This document shows, piece after piece, positions 34,116 to 44,589 of a stretch of DNA of 64,000 bases. Origin of the DNA: Candidatus Desulforudis audaxviator MP104C (GTDB lineage Bacteria; Bacillota; Desulfotomaculia; Desulfotomaculales; Desulforudaceae); contig NC_010424.1 of NCBI RefSeq assembly GCF_000018425.1, forward strand, positions 1,938,501-2,002,500. Reading direction: 5' to 3'. Made by a program: the position numbers and the translations under genes. Position 1 is the first letter of the stretch. The number at the start of each line of letters is the position of its first letter. A model generated the notes under the pieces. That model saw only the letters and a list, made by a program, of their open reading frames with translations. It was not told where the DNA came from and ran no database searches.

Positions 34116-35393
34116 TTAACCGGTAGGGTTCTCGCTGTACTCGAATTCAAACCGGCCGATGCGGACGTTGTCGCCCGGCCTGATTCCTTCCGCCCGCAGG
34201 GCGTCCTCCACTCCAATTCGGACGAGCAGTTCCTGCAGGTGCTGCACGGCCTCCGGGTTATCCAGGTCGGTCATCGCCACCCGGCGCTCAATCCCTTCTC
34301 CTTCCACCACGTAGGTGTTCCCCTCCCTGGCGACCAGGAACAGAGTCACATCCGTCTCCCGCTCGTCCGGAACAATGGGGGCAGGCGCCGGTTCCACCGG
34401 GATGGTCTCCAGCAAACGGTAAGTCCGGTAGATCAGCCGGTCCAGGCCCTCACCGGTGAGCGCCGAGATCTCGAACACCTCGTAACGCCCGCCGGCGGCC
34501 TCCGCCAGGCGCCGGGCGTTATCACGCGCCCCGGGCAGGTCGGTTTTGTTGGCCGCCACCAGCTGCGGACGGGCGGCCAGGCGGGGGTCGTAGGCGGCCA
34601 GTTCCCGGTTGATGGCCTCAAAATCGGCCACCGGGTCCCGGCCCTCGCGGCCGGAAACATCAACCACGTGGATCAGGACCCGGGTGCGTTCCACGTGCCG
34701 CAAAAACCGGTGACCCAGGCCGGCACCCCGGTGGGCGCCCTCGATCAGCCCGGGGATGTCGGCCAGTACAAAGCTCTCGCCCTCGCCCACGCGCACCACG
34801 CCCAGGTGCGGTTCCAGGGTGGTGAAGGGGTAGTCCGCGATCTTGGGCCGGGCCGCGGACACCTTCGAAATGATGGTCGACTTGCCGGCGTTCGGGAACC
34901 CGACCAGCCCGACGTCGGCCAAAAGTTTAAGTTCCAGTTCCAGCCAGAGTTCCTCGCCGGGCTCACCCTTCTCGGCAAAACTGGGTGCCCGGCGGTTGGC
35001 GGCGGCAAAGCGGGCGTTTCCCCGGCCGCCCCGGCCGCCGCGGGCCACCCGGTACTCCTGCCCGTCGACCGTGAGGTCGGCCATCAGGGTTGCGTCTCCG
35101 GCCCGGCGAACCTCCGTGCCCACCGGCACCCGCAAGACTAGGTCCTCGCCCTTACGCCCGTGCATGTTCTTGCCCTGGCCGTGGGTCCCCCGGCCGGCCT
35201 TGTAGTGGGTGCGGTACCGGAAATCGACCAGCGTGCGCAGGCCGCCGTCGGCCCGGAGGATAACGTGCCCGCCCCGGCCGCCGTCCCCTCCCGAAGGGCC
35301 GCCGTAGGGGACGTACTTTTCACGCCGGAAGGCGACACAGCCGTTTCCGCCGTCCCCAGCCTTGACATGTATTTTGGCGTAGTCCTTGAACAA
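34116..35393 (-). CDS. obg: Obg/CgtA ribosome-assembly GTPase
   Basis: 425 residues: glycine-rich Obg fold (KIHVKAGDGGNGCVAFRREK, then PYGGPSGGDGGRGG), G domain with GFPNAGKSTI, ADIPGLIEGAHRGAGLG and ANKTDLP, and a C-terminal OCT domain (EGIERRVAMTDLDNPEAVQ). It acts in 50S maturation and stress/sporulation signalling. The start is the TTG at 35393, giving LFKDYAKI as in the family, with GGGAGGGAT upstream; upstream open codons are in the spo0B-like gene. The stop of that gene is 4 bases away. Confidence 0.96.
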   Translation of the reverse strand: MFKDYAKIHVKAGDGGNGCVAFRREKYVPYGGPSGGDGGRGGHVILRADGGLRTLVDFRYRTHYKAGRGTHGQGKNMHGRKGEDLVLRVPVGTEVRRAGDATLMADLTVDGQEYRVARGGRGGRGNARFAAANRRAPSFAEKGEPGEELWLELELKLLADVGLVGFPNAGKSTIISKVSAARPKIADYPFTTLEPHLGVVRVGEGESFVLADIPGLIEGAHRGAGLGHRFLRHVERTRVLIHVVDVSGREGRDPVADFEAINRELAAYDPRLAARPQLVAANKTDLPGARDNARRLAEAAGGRYEVFEISALTGEGLDRLIYRTYRLLETIPVEPAPAPIVPDERETDVTLFLVAREGNTYVVEGEGIERRVAMTDLDNPEAVQHLQELLVRIGVEDALRAEGIRPGDNVRIGRFEFEYSENPTG

Positions 35394-35397
35394 CCGG

Positions 35398-35961
35398 TTA
35401 TCCCTCCCCCCGGGGAAATTCAAGCCTGATCTGAAGACCAAAGCCGGTTTCGACCACGCCGGCCCGCGCGCCCAGTGGTTCGAGCAGTCCGTTGACCGGC
35501 ACCAGGTTTCTTTCCAGTTCCGCAACGGATATGCCCCCGGCAAGGGGCAGATCAAGGTCACAGATGAGGTACTCCTCGGTTTTTGCCACTTGCAGCGCCA
35601 CCGGCCCGGTACTCCCTTCGAGGAAACCCATCAAGGCCCCAAGTTCCCCGAAAGCCTGCCGCAAGGGCGCCTCGTTCCCTGGCGCCGCCGGCCATTCTGC
35701 GGATGCCACGGCCTGCACTTCGACCAACACGGGAACCCCGTACCTGGTCACCTGCTGCTGGAAGGCAAGCAGGGCGGCTGCCAGTTCCGGGGGGTCGATG
35801 ACCGCGATTTTGGTGATTTCCCTGAGCTGACCCGATATCTGTCCGATGTATTCACGGATGCGCTCGGTTCTATTCAACTGCGCCAGCCCCGAAATGACCT
35901 GCAGGTGGTTTTGAAAGTCGTGGCTGTAGTTCCGGATGAACCGCAGCAACTCTTCCGACAC
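35398..35961 (-). CDS. Spo0B-like sensor/phosphotransferase
   Basis: 187 residues. FIRNYSHDFQNHLQVISGLA carries the phospho-His in a SPOB-type dimerisation helix, followed by LNRTERIREYIGQISGQLRE; the C-terminal part (residues 90-185) resembles a degenerate ATPase fold without N, G1 or G2 boxes. In Bacillus, Spo0B passes phosphate from Spo0F to Spo0A, and spo0B-obg are adjacent; the same adjacency here supports the call. It could instead be a truncated CitA/DcuS-like kinase. Confidence 0.75.
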   Translation of the reverse strand: MSEELLRFIRNYSHDFQNHLQVISGLAQLNRTERIREYIGQISGQLREITKIAVIDPPELAAALLAFQQQVTRYGVPVLVEVQAVASAEWPAAPGNEAPLRQAFGELGALMGFLEGSTGPVALQVAKTEEYLICDLDLPLAGGISVAELERNLVPVNGLLEPLGARAGVVETGFGLQIRLEFPRGEG

Positions 35962-36059
35962 AGCTCATCATTCCCTTCTAAGACTTTTCTCCTGCACATC
36001 CGGTGCAGTCGGGCAAGTATGACCGGGCCGGCTCATAGTGTTTAAGAAGAGTTTCCTGG

Positions 36060-36100
36060 ATAGACCAGAATTCAGAATCCAGAATTCAGAATGAGAAACA
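36060..36100. repeat. GAATTC-type repeat, second location
   Basis: AGACCAGAATTCAGAATCC followed by another AGAATTCAGAATG matches the repeat units of the leuS leader at 28300-28345. It lies in the divergent gap between the spo0B-like gene and the Na/Pi symporter. Confidence 0.65.
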
Positions 36101-36220
36101 AGAACCAGAACCAAAACTGCGGCAAGCCTTACCGGTACCTCAGACCAAGTATTCTCTTCGCAGATGTTTGCAATCTTAAGCCCTAAGAACGGCGGGTGAT
36201 CAGGACTGGCGGGGCTGTTC

Positions 36221-37135
36221 GTGTTCCTGGCCGGGCTTTTCATACTCCTTGCGGGGCTACGTTTGATGCAGGGCGGTCTGGAACACCTGGCCCGGGGAAA
36301 AATGCGGCGGGCCTTGCTGCGCCTGGCCGGAACCCCTTTCACCGCCGCCCTGACCGGTCTTATCATCACCGCGCTGGTCCAGAGCAGTACGGCGGTTTCG
36401 GTGCTGACCATCGGTTTTGTGCATGCCCGCGTCCTGACCCTGCCCCAGGCCATCGGCATCATCCTGGGCGCCAACGTGGGCACCTGCCTCACCGTCCAGC
36501 TGATGTCCCTGGACATCGGATGCGCGGCTCTGCCGGCGGCCGTCGCCGGCAGCATTCTCTGGCTGGCCGGCCGCGGAACCAGGGTGTCGTCCGCGGGCCG
36601 AGCCCTGACCGGCTTCGGCCTCATCTTCCTGGGGCTGGAAGCCCTTCCCTTGGCCTTCGACCCGTGGGCTCACGAGCCGTGGTTTGTGGACCTCTTGTCC
36701 GGGCTGCGCGGCCATTACCTGGGTGCAGCGGCAGCCGGAGCCGTGGTTACGGGAATCCTGCACTCCTCCGCCACCAGTACCGGCCTGATCATCGCCCTGG
36801 CCCGGGAGGAACTGCTCGGCCTCCCCACCGCCGTAGCGTTCATCCTGGGCAACAATGTCGGCACCTGTTTCACGGCCATCCTGGCCAGCCTGGGCAGTTC
36901 CCCGGCCGGCAAAAAGGTCGCTCTGGCACACCTGCTGATAAACCTGGCCGGAGCGGCGGCCGTCCTGCCGTTCACGGTCCAGTTCGCCGGGCTGATCACG
37001 GCCACCAGCCCCGAGCTGCCGGGCCAGGTAGCGATGGCCCACACCATCTTCAACGCCGCCTCGTCACTGGCTTTTCTCCCGTTCGTCCACCCCTTCGCCG
37101 CTTTCCTGGACCGGCTGGTACCCTGCCAAAGCTAG
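36221..37135 (+). CDS. Na+/phosphate symporter (NptA/PF02690 family)
   Basis: 304 residues, about eight helices. It shows the internal duplication typical of the family: LVQSSTAVSVLTIGFV with GIILGANVGTCLTV in the first half and ILHSSATSTGLIIALA with AFILGNNVGTCFTA in the second (QSS and GxNxGT motifs). It lacks the C-terminal PhoU-like domain found in longer members. The GTG at 36221 is used; the ribosome site is weak. It imports phosphate with sodium, or related anions. Convergent with dacF (4-bp overlap of the ends). Confidence 0.88.
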   Translation: MFLAGLFILLAGLRLMQGGLEHLARGKMRRALLRLAGTPFTAALTGLIITALVQSSTAVSVLTIGFVHARVLTLPQAIGIILGANVGTCLTVQLMSLDIGCAALPAAVAGSILWLAGRGTRVSSAGRALTGFGLIFLGLEALPLAFDPWAHEPWFVDLLSGLRGHYLGAAAAGAVVTGILHSSATSTGLIIALAREELLGLPTAVAFILGNNVGTCFTAILASLGSSPAGKKVALAHLLINLAGAAAVLPFTVQFAGLITATSPELPGQVAMAHTIFNAASSLAFLPFVHPFAAFLDRLVPCQS

Positions 37136-38334
37136 CGGCGGCGGTAGAACCGGGCGCGGCTCCGCCGGATGCTAAACCGCAAGCCCCCCACCAGCAGGAA
37201 CAAGCCCCCAAGCACCAGCCCCCCGCGATACCACCAGGTGGTATGGAAAAGGCGGGGGACGTCGGCGGCAACCAGGACCGGCACCTGTCCGATTTCTTCG
37301 CCCCCGCAGTGCACCACGAGGCTTCCCACTTGTTCGCCACCGCGCAGCGGCGCCACCAACTCCCGGTTCAGGCGCAGTTCCCAGCGCACCGGTGCGGGCT
37401 CGTCCACCGGCACCACGTGGGTCAGGCCGGAACCGGCGCGCAAGACGGCCTCGCCGTCCCCGAACACCACCGGCACCGAGCAGATTGCGTCCCCCTCGGT
37501 CACGGGGACCAAAGCCCGGAAGCGGTTAAACCCATAGTTCAAAAGGGCGATCGAATCGGTCCAGATATTGTTGCCTTCGCTTTTCAGCACCACGGCCAGC
37601 ACCGTCCGCCCGTTGCGCTCCGCGGCCGCCACCAGGCATTGCCCGGCCTGAGAGGTGTACCCGGTCTTGAGCCCGATGGCCCCCTCGTAACGCCAGAGGA
37701 GCTTATTAGTGTTCACCAGAAGACTCAACGCGTCCGGGTCGGCGCGGGAAAGCTGATATGTTTTCGTGCCGGCCATCTCCCGGATCAGGGGCTCGTTGAG
37801 GGCGGCGCGGGCGATCAAGGCCAGATCCCGGGCGGTCGTGTAGTGCCGTTCGTCGTGCAGGCCGTGCGGATTGACAAAGTGAGTGTTCCAGGCCCCCAGC
37901 CGGCGGGCTTCCGCATTCATCGCGGCTGAGAACTCCTCGACCGAACCGCACAGGTGTTCGGCCACCGCCGTGGCGGCGTCGTTGGCCGAGCCGAGCAAGG
38001 CGGACCAGAGCAACTCCTCCAGGCTGAACTCTTCACCCGGGGCGGACCAGATCGCCGACCCGCCGGCGTAAACCGCATTTTCGCTCATCGTGACCCGGTC
38101 GTCCATACGATCATAACCATTCCGCACGGCGACTAAGGCGGTGAGGATCTTAGTGGTGCTTGCCGGGTACATCACCCGGTCCGCGTTCTTTTCGTACAGG
38201 AACCGGCCGGTGTCCAGGTCCATCAATACCGCCGCTTCGCCCGTGATCTCGGGTTCCCCGGCCTGCGCGCCACCGGCCGCCGGCAGAAAGCAAAGTGGAA
38301 TTAGGATTAAGAAATAAAAGATCCTGCTGTTCAT
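37132..38334 (-). CDS. dacF: D-alanyl-D-alanine carboxypeptidase (DacF-like, peptidase S11)
   Basis: 400 residues. Signal peptide 1-26, SxxK at 59-62 (STTK), SxN at 116-118 (SAN) and KTG at 223-225, all intact. A C-terminal beta-rich domain and a terminal membrane segment (YRGGLVLGGLFLLVGGL) anchor it to the membrane outside the cell. It trims the fifth D-Ala of peptidoglycan; DacF-type enzymes are often linked to sporulation cortex. The ATG at 38334 has GGGAGAAG upstream; the open extension to 38586 has no signal-peptide start. Confidence 0.93.
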   Translation of the reverse strand: MNSRIFYFLILIPLCFLPAAGGAQAGEPEITGEAAVLMDLDTGRFLYEKNADRVMYPASTTKILTALVAVRNGYDRMDDRVTMSENAVYAGGSAIWSAPGEEFSLEELLWSALLGSANDAATAVAEHLCGSVEEFSAAMNAEARRLGAWNTHFVNPHGLHDERHYTTARDLALIARAALNEPLIREMAGTKTYQLSRADPDALSLLVNTNKLLWRYEGAIGLKTGYTSQAGQCLVAAAERNGRTVLAVVLKSEGNNIWTDSIALLNYGFNRFRALVPVTEGDAICSVPVVFGDGEAVLRAGSGLTHVVPVDEPAPVRWELRLNRELVAPLRGGEQVGSLVVHCGGEEIGQVPVLVAADVPRLFHTTWWYRGGLVLGGLFLLVGGLRFSIRRSRARFYRRR

Positions 38335-38509
38335 TCTTCTCCCAGACAGTTTGTTTTTTCCATTATATCGGAGTTGTCCCGCCTTGTGAACAGATATGCG
38401 CAGGCAAGAAGTCACGATGAGTGCGCGCCGCAAGTCAGGGAAACGATAAGGGCAAATTCTTGGACACACCTCCGGATTCTGAAGAAAAAAGGCTGCTGAA
38501 CGGGAGTAG

Positions 38510-38803
38510 GTGCTGATGCTTATCCGGTATGCCGGCTGGTTGGGCCTGGCGGTCGCGGCGGGGCTGGTGCTGGTCACGCTGCTCAAGGGTTCTTTTCGTC
38601 TTTTCGGTTTCCTGATGGACGTACTTTTGATCTTGATTGTGACTGGCGGACTTTCCTACGTCTGGGTTTTACGGAAACGCCCCGGGCGCGGCCCGGCCGC
38701 GGAAAACGAAGGAGACCTCTTGAACGCGGCCCAAGAGGAACTGGAGCGAAGAGAGATTTCTAACGAGGAATTCGCGCGTCTCAAGCGAAACTTAAAGGAC
38801 TAG
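38510..38803 (+). CDS. Small membrane protein with SHOCT-type tail
   Basis: 97 residues. Two hydrophobic helices (residues 5-25 and 33-53) are followed by a short acidic/basic tail, AAQEELERREISNEEFARLK, which fits the SHOCT module found at the ends of many small bacterial proteins. Role unknown. 27 bp before copA and probably co-transcribed with it, so it may affect copper export. Confidence 0.7.
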   Translation: MLMLIRYAGWLGLAVAAGLVLVTLLKGSFRLFGFLMDVLLILIVTGGLSYVWVLRKRPGRGPAAENEGDLLNAAQEELERREISNEEFARLKRNLKD

Positions 38804-38830
38804 AGCCCAAACCGGACTGGAGGCGTAAGT

Positions 38831-41339
<2,509 letters not shown>

Positions 41340-41341
<2 letters not shown>

Positions 41342-41363
41342 AAAAGGGGCCAGGCCCCTTTTT
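41340..41363. repeat. Dispersed palindromic repeat used as terminator between copA and htrA
   Basis: AAAAAGGGGCC and GGCCCCTTTTT arms with a single-base centre begin inside the copA stop codon. Between convergent genes copA and htrA, so it can terminate both strands. Confidence 0.8.
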
Positions 41364-41380
41364 CGGCGCCGGTGGTGTGT

Positions 41381-42541
41381 TTAACGGCGGACCGGTTTCT
41401 CGCCCAGTTTCACTTCCAGCTCGCGGACGCTGCCGTCCCGGAATATCTTCACCTTTAGGGTTTCGCCCGCCTTATGGGTCCTGATCGCCCGGATCACTTT
41501 TTCCGGGTTGTTCACCGGAGCCCCGTTTAACTCCAGGATCACGTCACCCGGCCGGAAACCGGCTCTGGCCGCCGGGCTGTCGGCCACAATCCCGATTACC
41601 AGCGCCCCGGTAGTGCCCCGAAGTTTCAGGTACCGGGCCAGTTCCGGAGAAACAGTGTCCAACTGCACACCCAGCCAAGCGTGACTGATGCCGCCGGTTC
41701 TGATCAACTCATCCAGGACGGGACGGATGGTGCTGGTCGGGATGGCGAAGCCGATCCCCTGGGCCTGGGCGTTGACAGCCGTGTTGATCGCCACGACCTC
41801 GCCCCGGAGATTCAACAGCGGGCCGCCGCTGTTCCCTGGGTTGATGGAGGCGTCAGTCTGCAGGAGATTGTCGTAGTACCGGTCCTCGATGGTCACCGGG
41901 CGGCCCTTGGCGCTGATCACCCCGACGGTGACCGTATGGTCCAGGCCGTAGGGGTTGCCGATAGCGATCACCCACTCACCAACCCGGACATTGTCCGAAT
42001 CACCAAGTTTCAGGTGGGGCAGCTTGCGCGGGGCGTTCACCCGGAGCACCGCCAGGTCGAGGTCGTAGTCCGAACCCACCACCTTTGCGGCCAGCGGTGT
42101 TTCGAACCCGGTCAGGGTCACCCAGATCTCCTCGGCACCGCGGATTACGTGTTCATTAGTCAGGATGTAACCGTCCTCGGAAAACAGAAACCCGGACCCC
42201 ATACCCCGGCGGCTGGGGCTCGACTGCGGGGGTGAAATGTCGGGAAGGCCGAAAAAGTCACGGAAGAAGGGATCGTCAAAGAACGGGCTCCATTCCCTGC
42301 CGGAGGTTGGTACCACTGTGTCGATTTTCACTACCGCCGGCCCGGCCCGGCCAACGATTTCGACGATCGTACCCGGGTTTACGCCGGGCAATTCGGGAGC
42401 GGCCACCGCCGTGCGGTTGTTGGTGTTGACGAGGGGCTCCTGTGGCCAAAAATCCCTGGTCGCCATATTGCCGGCGGCGAACATTATCCCGGCTACCAGA
42501 GCCAAAAGGGTGGTGAACACTAACTTCCGTCTCCAACTCAT
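41381..42541 (-). CDS. HtrA/DegP-type serine protease with PDZ domain
   Basis: 386 residues from the ATG at 42541 (GGGGGG site). The N-terminal hydrophobic segment (residues 7-25) anchors or exports it. Trypsin-like triad: H131 (TNEHVI), D162 (YDLDLAV), S238 (NPGNSGGPL). One PDZ domain (about 285-375; GIVADSPAARAGFRPGDVIL). It degrades misfolded extracytoplasmic proteins. The frame is open to 42679, but that stretch is charged and without a signal pattern. Convergent with copA. Confidence 0.93.
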   Translation of the reverse strand: MSWRRKLVFTTLLALVAGIMFAAGNMATRDFWPQEPLVNTNNRTAVAAPELPGVNPGTIVEIVGRAGPAVVKIDTVVPTSGREWSPFFDDPFFRDFFGLPDISPPQSSPSRRGMGSGFLFSEDGYILTNEHVIRGAEEIWVTLTGFETPLAAKVVGSDYDLDLAVLRVNAPRKLPHLKLGDSDNVRVGEWVIAIGNPYGLDHTVTVGVISAKGRPVTIEDRYYDNLLQTDASINPGNSGGPLLNLRGEVVAINTAVNAQAQGIGFAIPTSTIRPVLDELIRTGGISHAWLGVQLDTVSPELARYLKLRGTTGALVIGIVADSPAARAGFRPGDVILELNGAPVNNPEKVIRAIRTHKAGETLKVKIFRDGSVRELEVKLGEKPVRR

Positions 42542-42707
42542 GAGACCTAACCCCCCGAACGAAATAGTTATGCTTTCATTATCATCATTTGAGCTCACAA
42601 GGTCAAGGTGGCCGTCTTTCCGGGCGGCGGGTATGGCGGGGTCTTGGGGATTGCGCTTGTCCGTATTCTTGTTCCACACCCGGTTCCCTATGCTGCGGAG
42701 TCAGGGG

Positions 42708-42729
42708 AAAAAGGTATCTGACACCTTTT
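42708..42729. repeat. Palindromic repeat of the AAGGTRTCTGACACCTT type
   Basis: AAAAAGGTATCTGACACCTTTT is nearly palindromic; a degenerate copy lies at 1954-1974. It is 17 bp from another palindrome at 42747. Confidence 0.6.
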
Positions 42730-42746
42730 CCAGGGTCAAGGAAAGA

Positions 42747-42771
42747 AAAAAGGGGGACTGTCCCCCTTTTT
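42747..42771. terminator. Palindromic repeat acting as terminator after hdrB
   Basis: AAAAAGGGGGAC and GTCCCCCTTTTT arms. On the minus strand it follows the hdrB stop by 25 bases and ends in six T residues, so it should end the apr-qmo-hdr transcription unit. It belongs to the GGGGACAGTCCCC repeat group also seen at 58622. Confidence 0.8.
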
Positions 42772-42795
42772 CAGTTTTGGTTATGTTTCGGTGCC

Positions 42796-43683
42796 TTACT
42801 TCTTGACCCCGTACTTCTTCAGTTTGCCATAAGGCGAAACGATATTGTACTGGAAGGCCAAGTCCTTCGGCTTCAGGTCGAAAGCCACGCCCATCAACTG
42901 GGTCAGGAACAGGACCGGCATGTTGTATTTCTTCTTGTTAAGCTTGCCGATCTTTTCCTGGAACACGTCGGTGTTCATGGCACACATCGGACAGGTGGTG
43001 ACGATAACGTCCGCCCCGGCGGCCGCCGCCGAATCCAGCACTTTGCCGGTCAGGTCGTAGATCAGTTCCGGGTTGGTGAACTGCTGCGAACCGCCACAGC
43101 ACCGGGCGGCCAAGGGGAAGTCCACCGCCTCCGCGCCCACGGCCTCCACGATCCGGCCCATAACCTGCGGATACTCCACGTCGTCAAAGTCCGGGCGCCG
43201 GAGAGCACGCACCGTCTGGCAGCCGGAGTAGCAGGCCACTTTCAAGCCCTCCAGCGGCTTAATGGTCCGTTCCTTGATTCTTTCCGCGCCGATCTCGTTG
43301 GCGAGTACGTCCACCACGTGCTTGACTTTCAGCTTGCCGCTGTAGGAAAGGTTCGCGGCCCCCAAAGCCTCGTTGAGCTTCGCGGCGAAATCCGGATTAG
43401 TCCTCATCAACTCGTTCGGCCACGCCAGGTTCAGGTAGCAGGAACTGCAGGCGACAATGATGTCGTGCCCCTTCTTCTCAGCCAGGGCCAGGTTGCGGCA
43501 CGCGAGCGCCATCTGGGCGAAGTCGCCGATGGCATTGGCCACCAGGGTCGCGCCACAGCAGTTCCAGTCCGGAATCTCGCCCGCCAGTTCCAGGCCCAGA
43601 GCGTGCGCTACCGCCTCGAACGAAATGTGGTTGGACTTACCGGTCGCCTCCGATGCGCAACCCGGATAGTAAATGTACGCCAT
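42796..43683 (-). CDS. hdrB: HdrB-like CCG-domain subunit of the Qmo/Hdr complex
   Basis: 295 residues with two CCG domains: PGCASEA, WNCCGAT, CSSCYLN; and YSGCQTV, ARCCGGSQ, CPMCAMN. In heterodisulfide reductases these bind noncubane [4Fe-4S] clusters and reduce disulfides. In Gram-positive sulfate reducers HdrCB replaces QmoC next to qmoAB and is thought to link APS reductase to the electron pool. Its ATG directly follows the hdrC stop. Last gene of the unit. Confidence 0.92.
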   Translation of the reverse strand: MAYIYYPGCASEATGKSNHISFEAVAHALGLELAGEIPDWNCCGATLVANAIGDFAQMALACRNLALAEKKGHDIIVACSSCYLNLAWPNELMRTNPDFAAKLNEALGAANLSYSGKLKVKHVVDVLANEIGAERIKERTIKPLEGLKVACYSGCQTVRALRRPDFDDVEYPQVMGRIVEAVGAEAVDFPLAARCCGGSQQFTNPELIYDLTGKVLDSAAAAGADVIVTTCPMCAMNTDVFQEKIGKLNKKKYNMPVLFLTQLMGVAFDLKPKDLAFQYNIVSPYGKLKKYGVKK

Positions 43684-44271
43684 CTAGTGTCCCTCCTTCG
43701 CCAGTTTGGAGGCCTTCTTGTAGATCTTCTTCAGATCCCCTTTGCCCTTGACGGCCTTACCGGGCAAGGGAGGCAAACGCTTTTTCATCACCATCGGTAT
43801 GGCCACATCGGTCATCTTCATCGCTTCGCGTATAGCCTTGGGCCCGGCCTTCATGTAGAACATCCCGGTCAGGAAGGCCTCCCACAGGCGGCCACGGCTG
43901 ATCATGTTGTCGAAGAAGGTCTTGCTAAAGAGCGCTCCCGGCGTAACCTTCACGCCCTTGGTGTCGGCCAGGTACTTCTTCATCCCGTGCATGAAGTCGA
44001 TGATCGGAATGCCGCGCGGGCACCTCACCGTACACAGGTTGCATGACGTGCACAGCCACGGCGTGTTCGCCTTCAAAACCTTTTCCTTGTCGCCGGCCTG
44101 GATCGCCTTGAAGTACTTCCGCGGCTGCAGATCCATCAAGTGCCGGGCCGGACAGGTTACCACACACAAACCACACTGCATGCACTGGCTGATGTACTCC
44201 CCGTTTTCGATCCTGGAGAGTTCTCTCGCAAAGGTGGGGTCGTACCTGAATGCCCCCTTATCGGCGGTCAT
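43684..44271 (-). CDS. hdrC: HdrC-like iron-sulfur subunit
   Basis: 195 residues. Two [4Fe-4S] motifs: CMQCGLCVVTCP and CTSCNLCTVRCP, separated by a helix (YFKAIQAGDKEKVL); the C-terminal part is basic and helical without membrane segments. It relays electrons between QmoAB and HdrB. Unlike QmoC it has no cytochrome b-like membrane domain, so membrane contact must be made otherwise. hdrC and hdrB abut exactly. Confidence 0.92.
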   Translation of the reverse strand: MTADKGAFRYDPTFARELSRIENGEYISQCMQCGLCVVTCPARHLMDLQPRKYFKAIQAGDKEKVLKANTPWLCTSCNLCTVRCPRGIPIIDFMHGMKKYLADTKGVKVTPGALFSKTFFDNMISRGRLWEAFLTGMFYMKAGPKAIREAMKMTDVAIPMVMKKRLPPLPGKAVKGKGDLKKIYKKASKLAKEGH

Positions 44272-44589
44272 ATTGCTCTACCCCCTCCAGACTGGTCCAG
44301 ATTTTATACCGTAGAATCAAAACCAAACCTTTCAGGCCTGAAAGCGCAGCGCTTGACTGTTCCGCCGGGGAATTCAAATCAGCGGGTCATCCCGGTACGG
44401 CACCCCACCCCACACCGGCCCACACCAAAACTTTTTTGGAAGCAGCGGTGAAACCGGGATGGGGAACGCGACGCGCTTGCCCTCTTACCAAAGATCCAAA
44501 AATCCTCATTCCGCCGCCCCCGCGGTTTTGCGGGGGTGGAGCGCCGGGCCGCAGGCGGTGTCGGTGACCCGGGCGCCCCCGCTTCGGAA
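44272..44589. other. Intercistronic gap qmoB-hdrC with hairpin
   Basis: 318 bp without a supported gene. On the minus strand CCCCCGC and GCGGGGG arms form a hairpin at 44517-44536, about 55 bases after the qmoB stop; it lacks a strong T-run, so it may act as an mRNA processing or stabilising element. A separate hdrCB promoter in the rest of the gap is possible but not identified. Confidence 0.45.
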
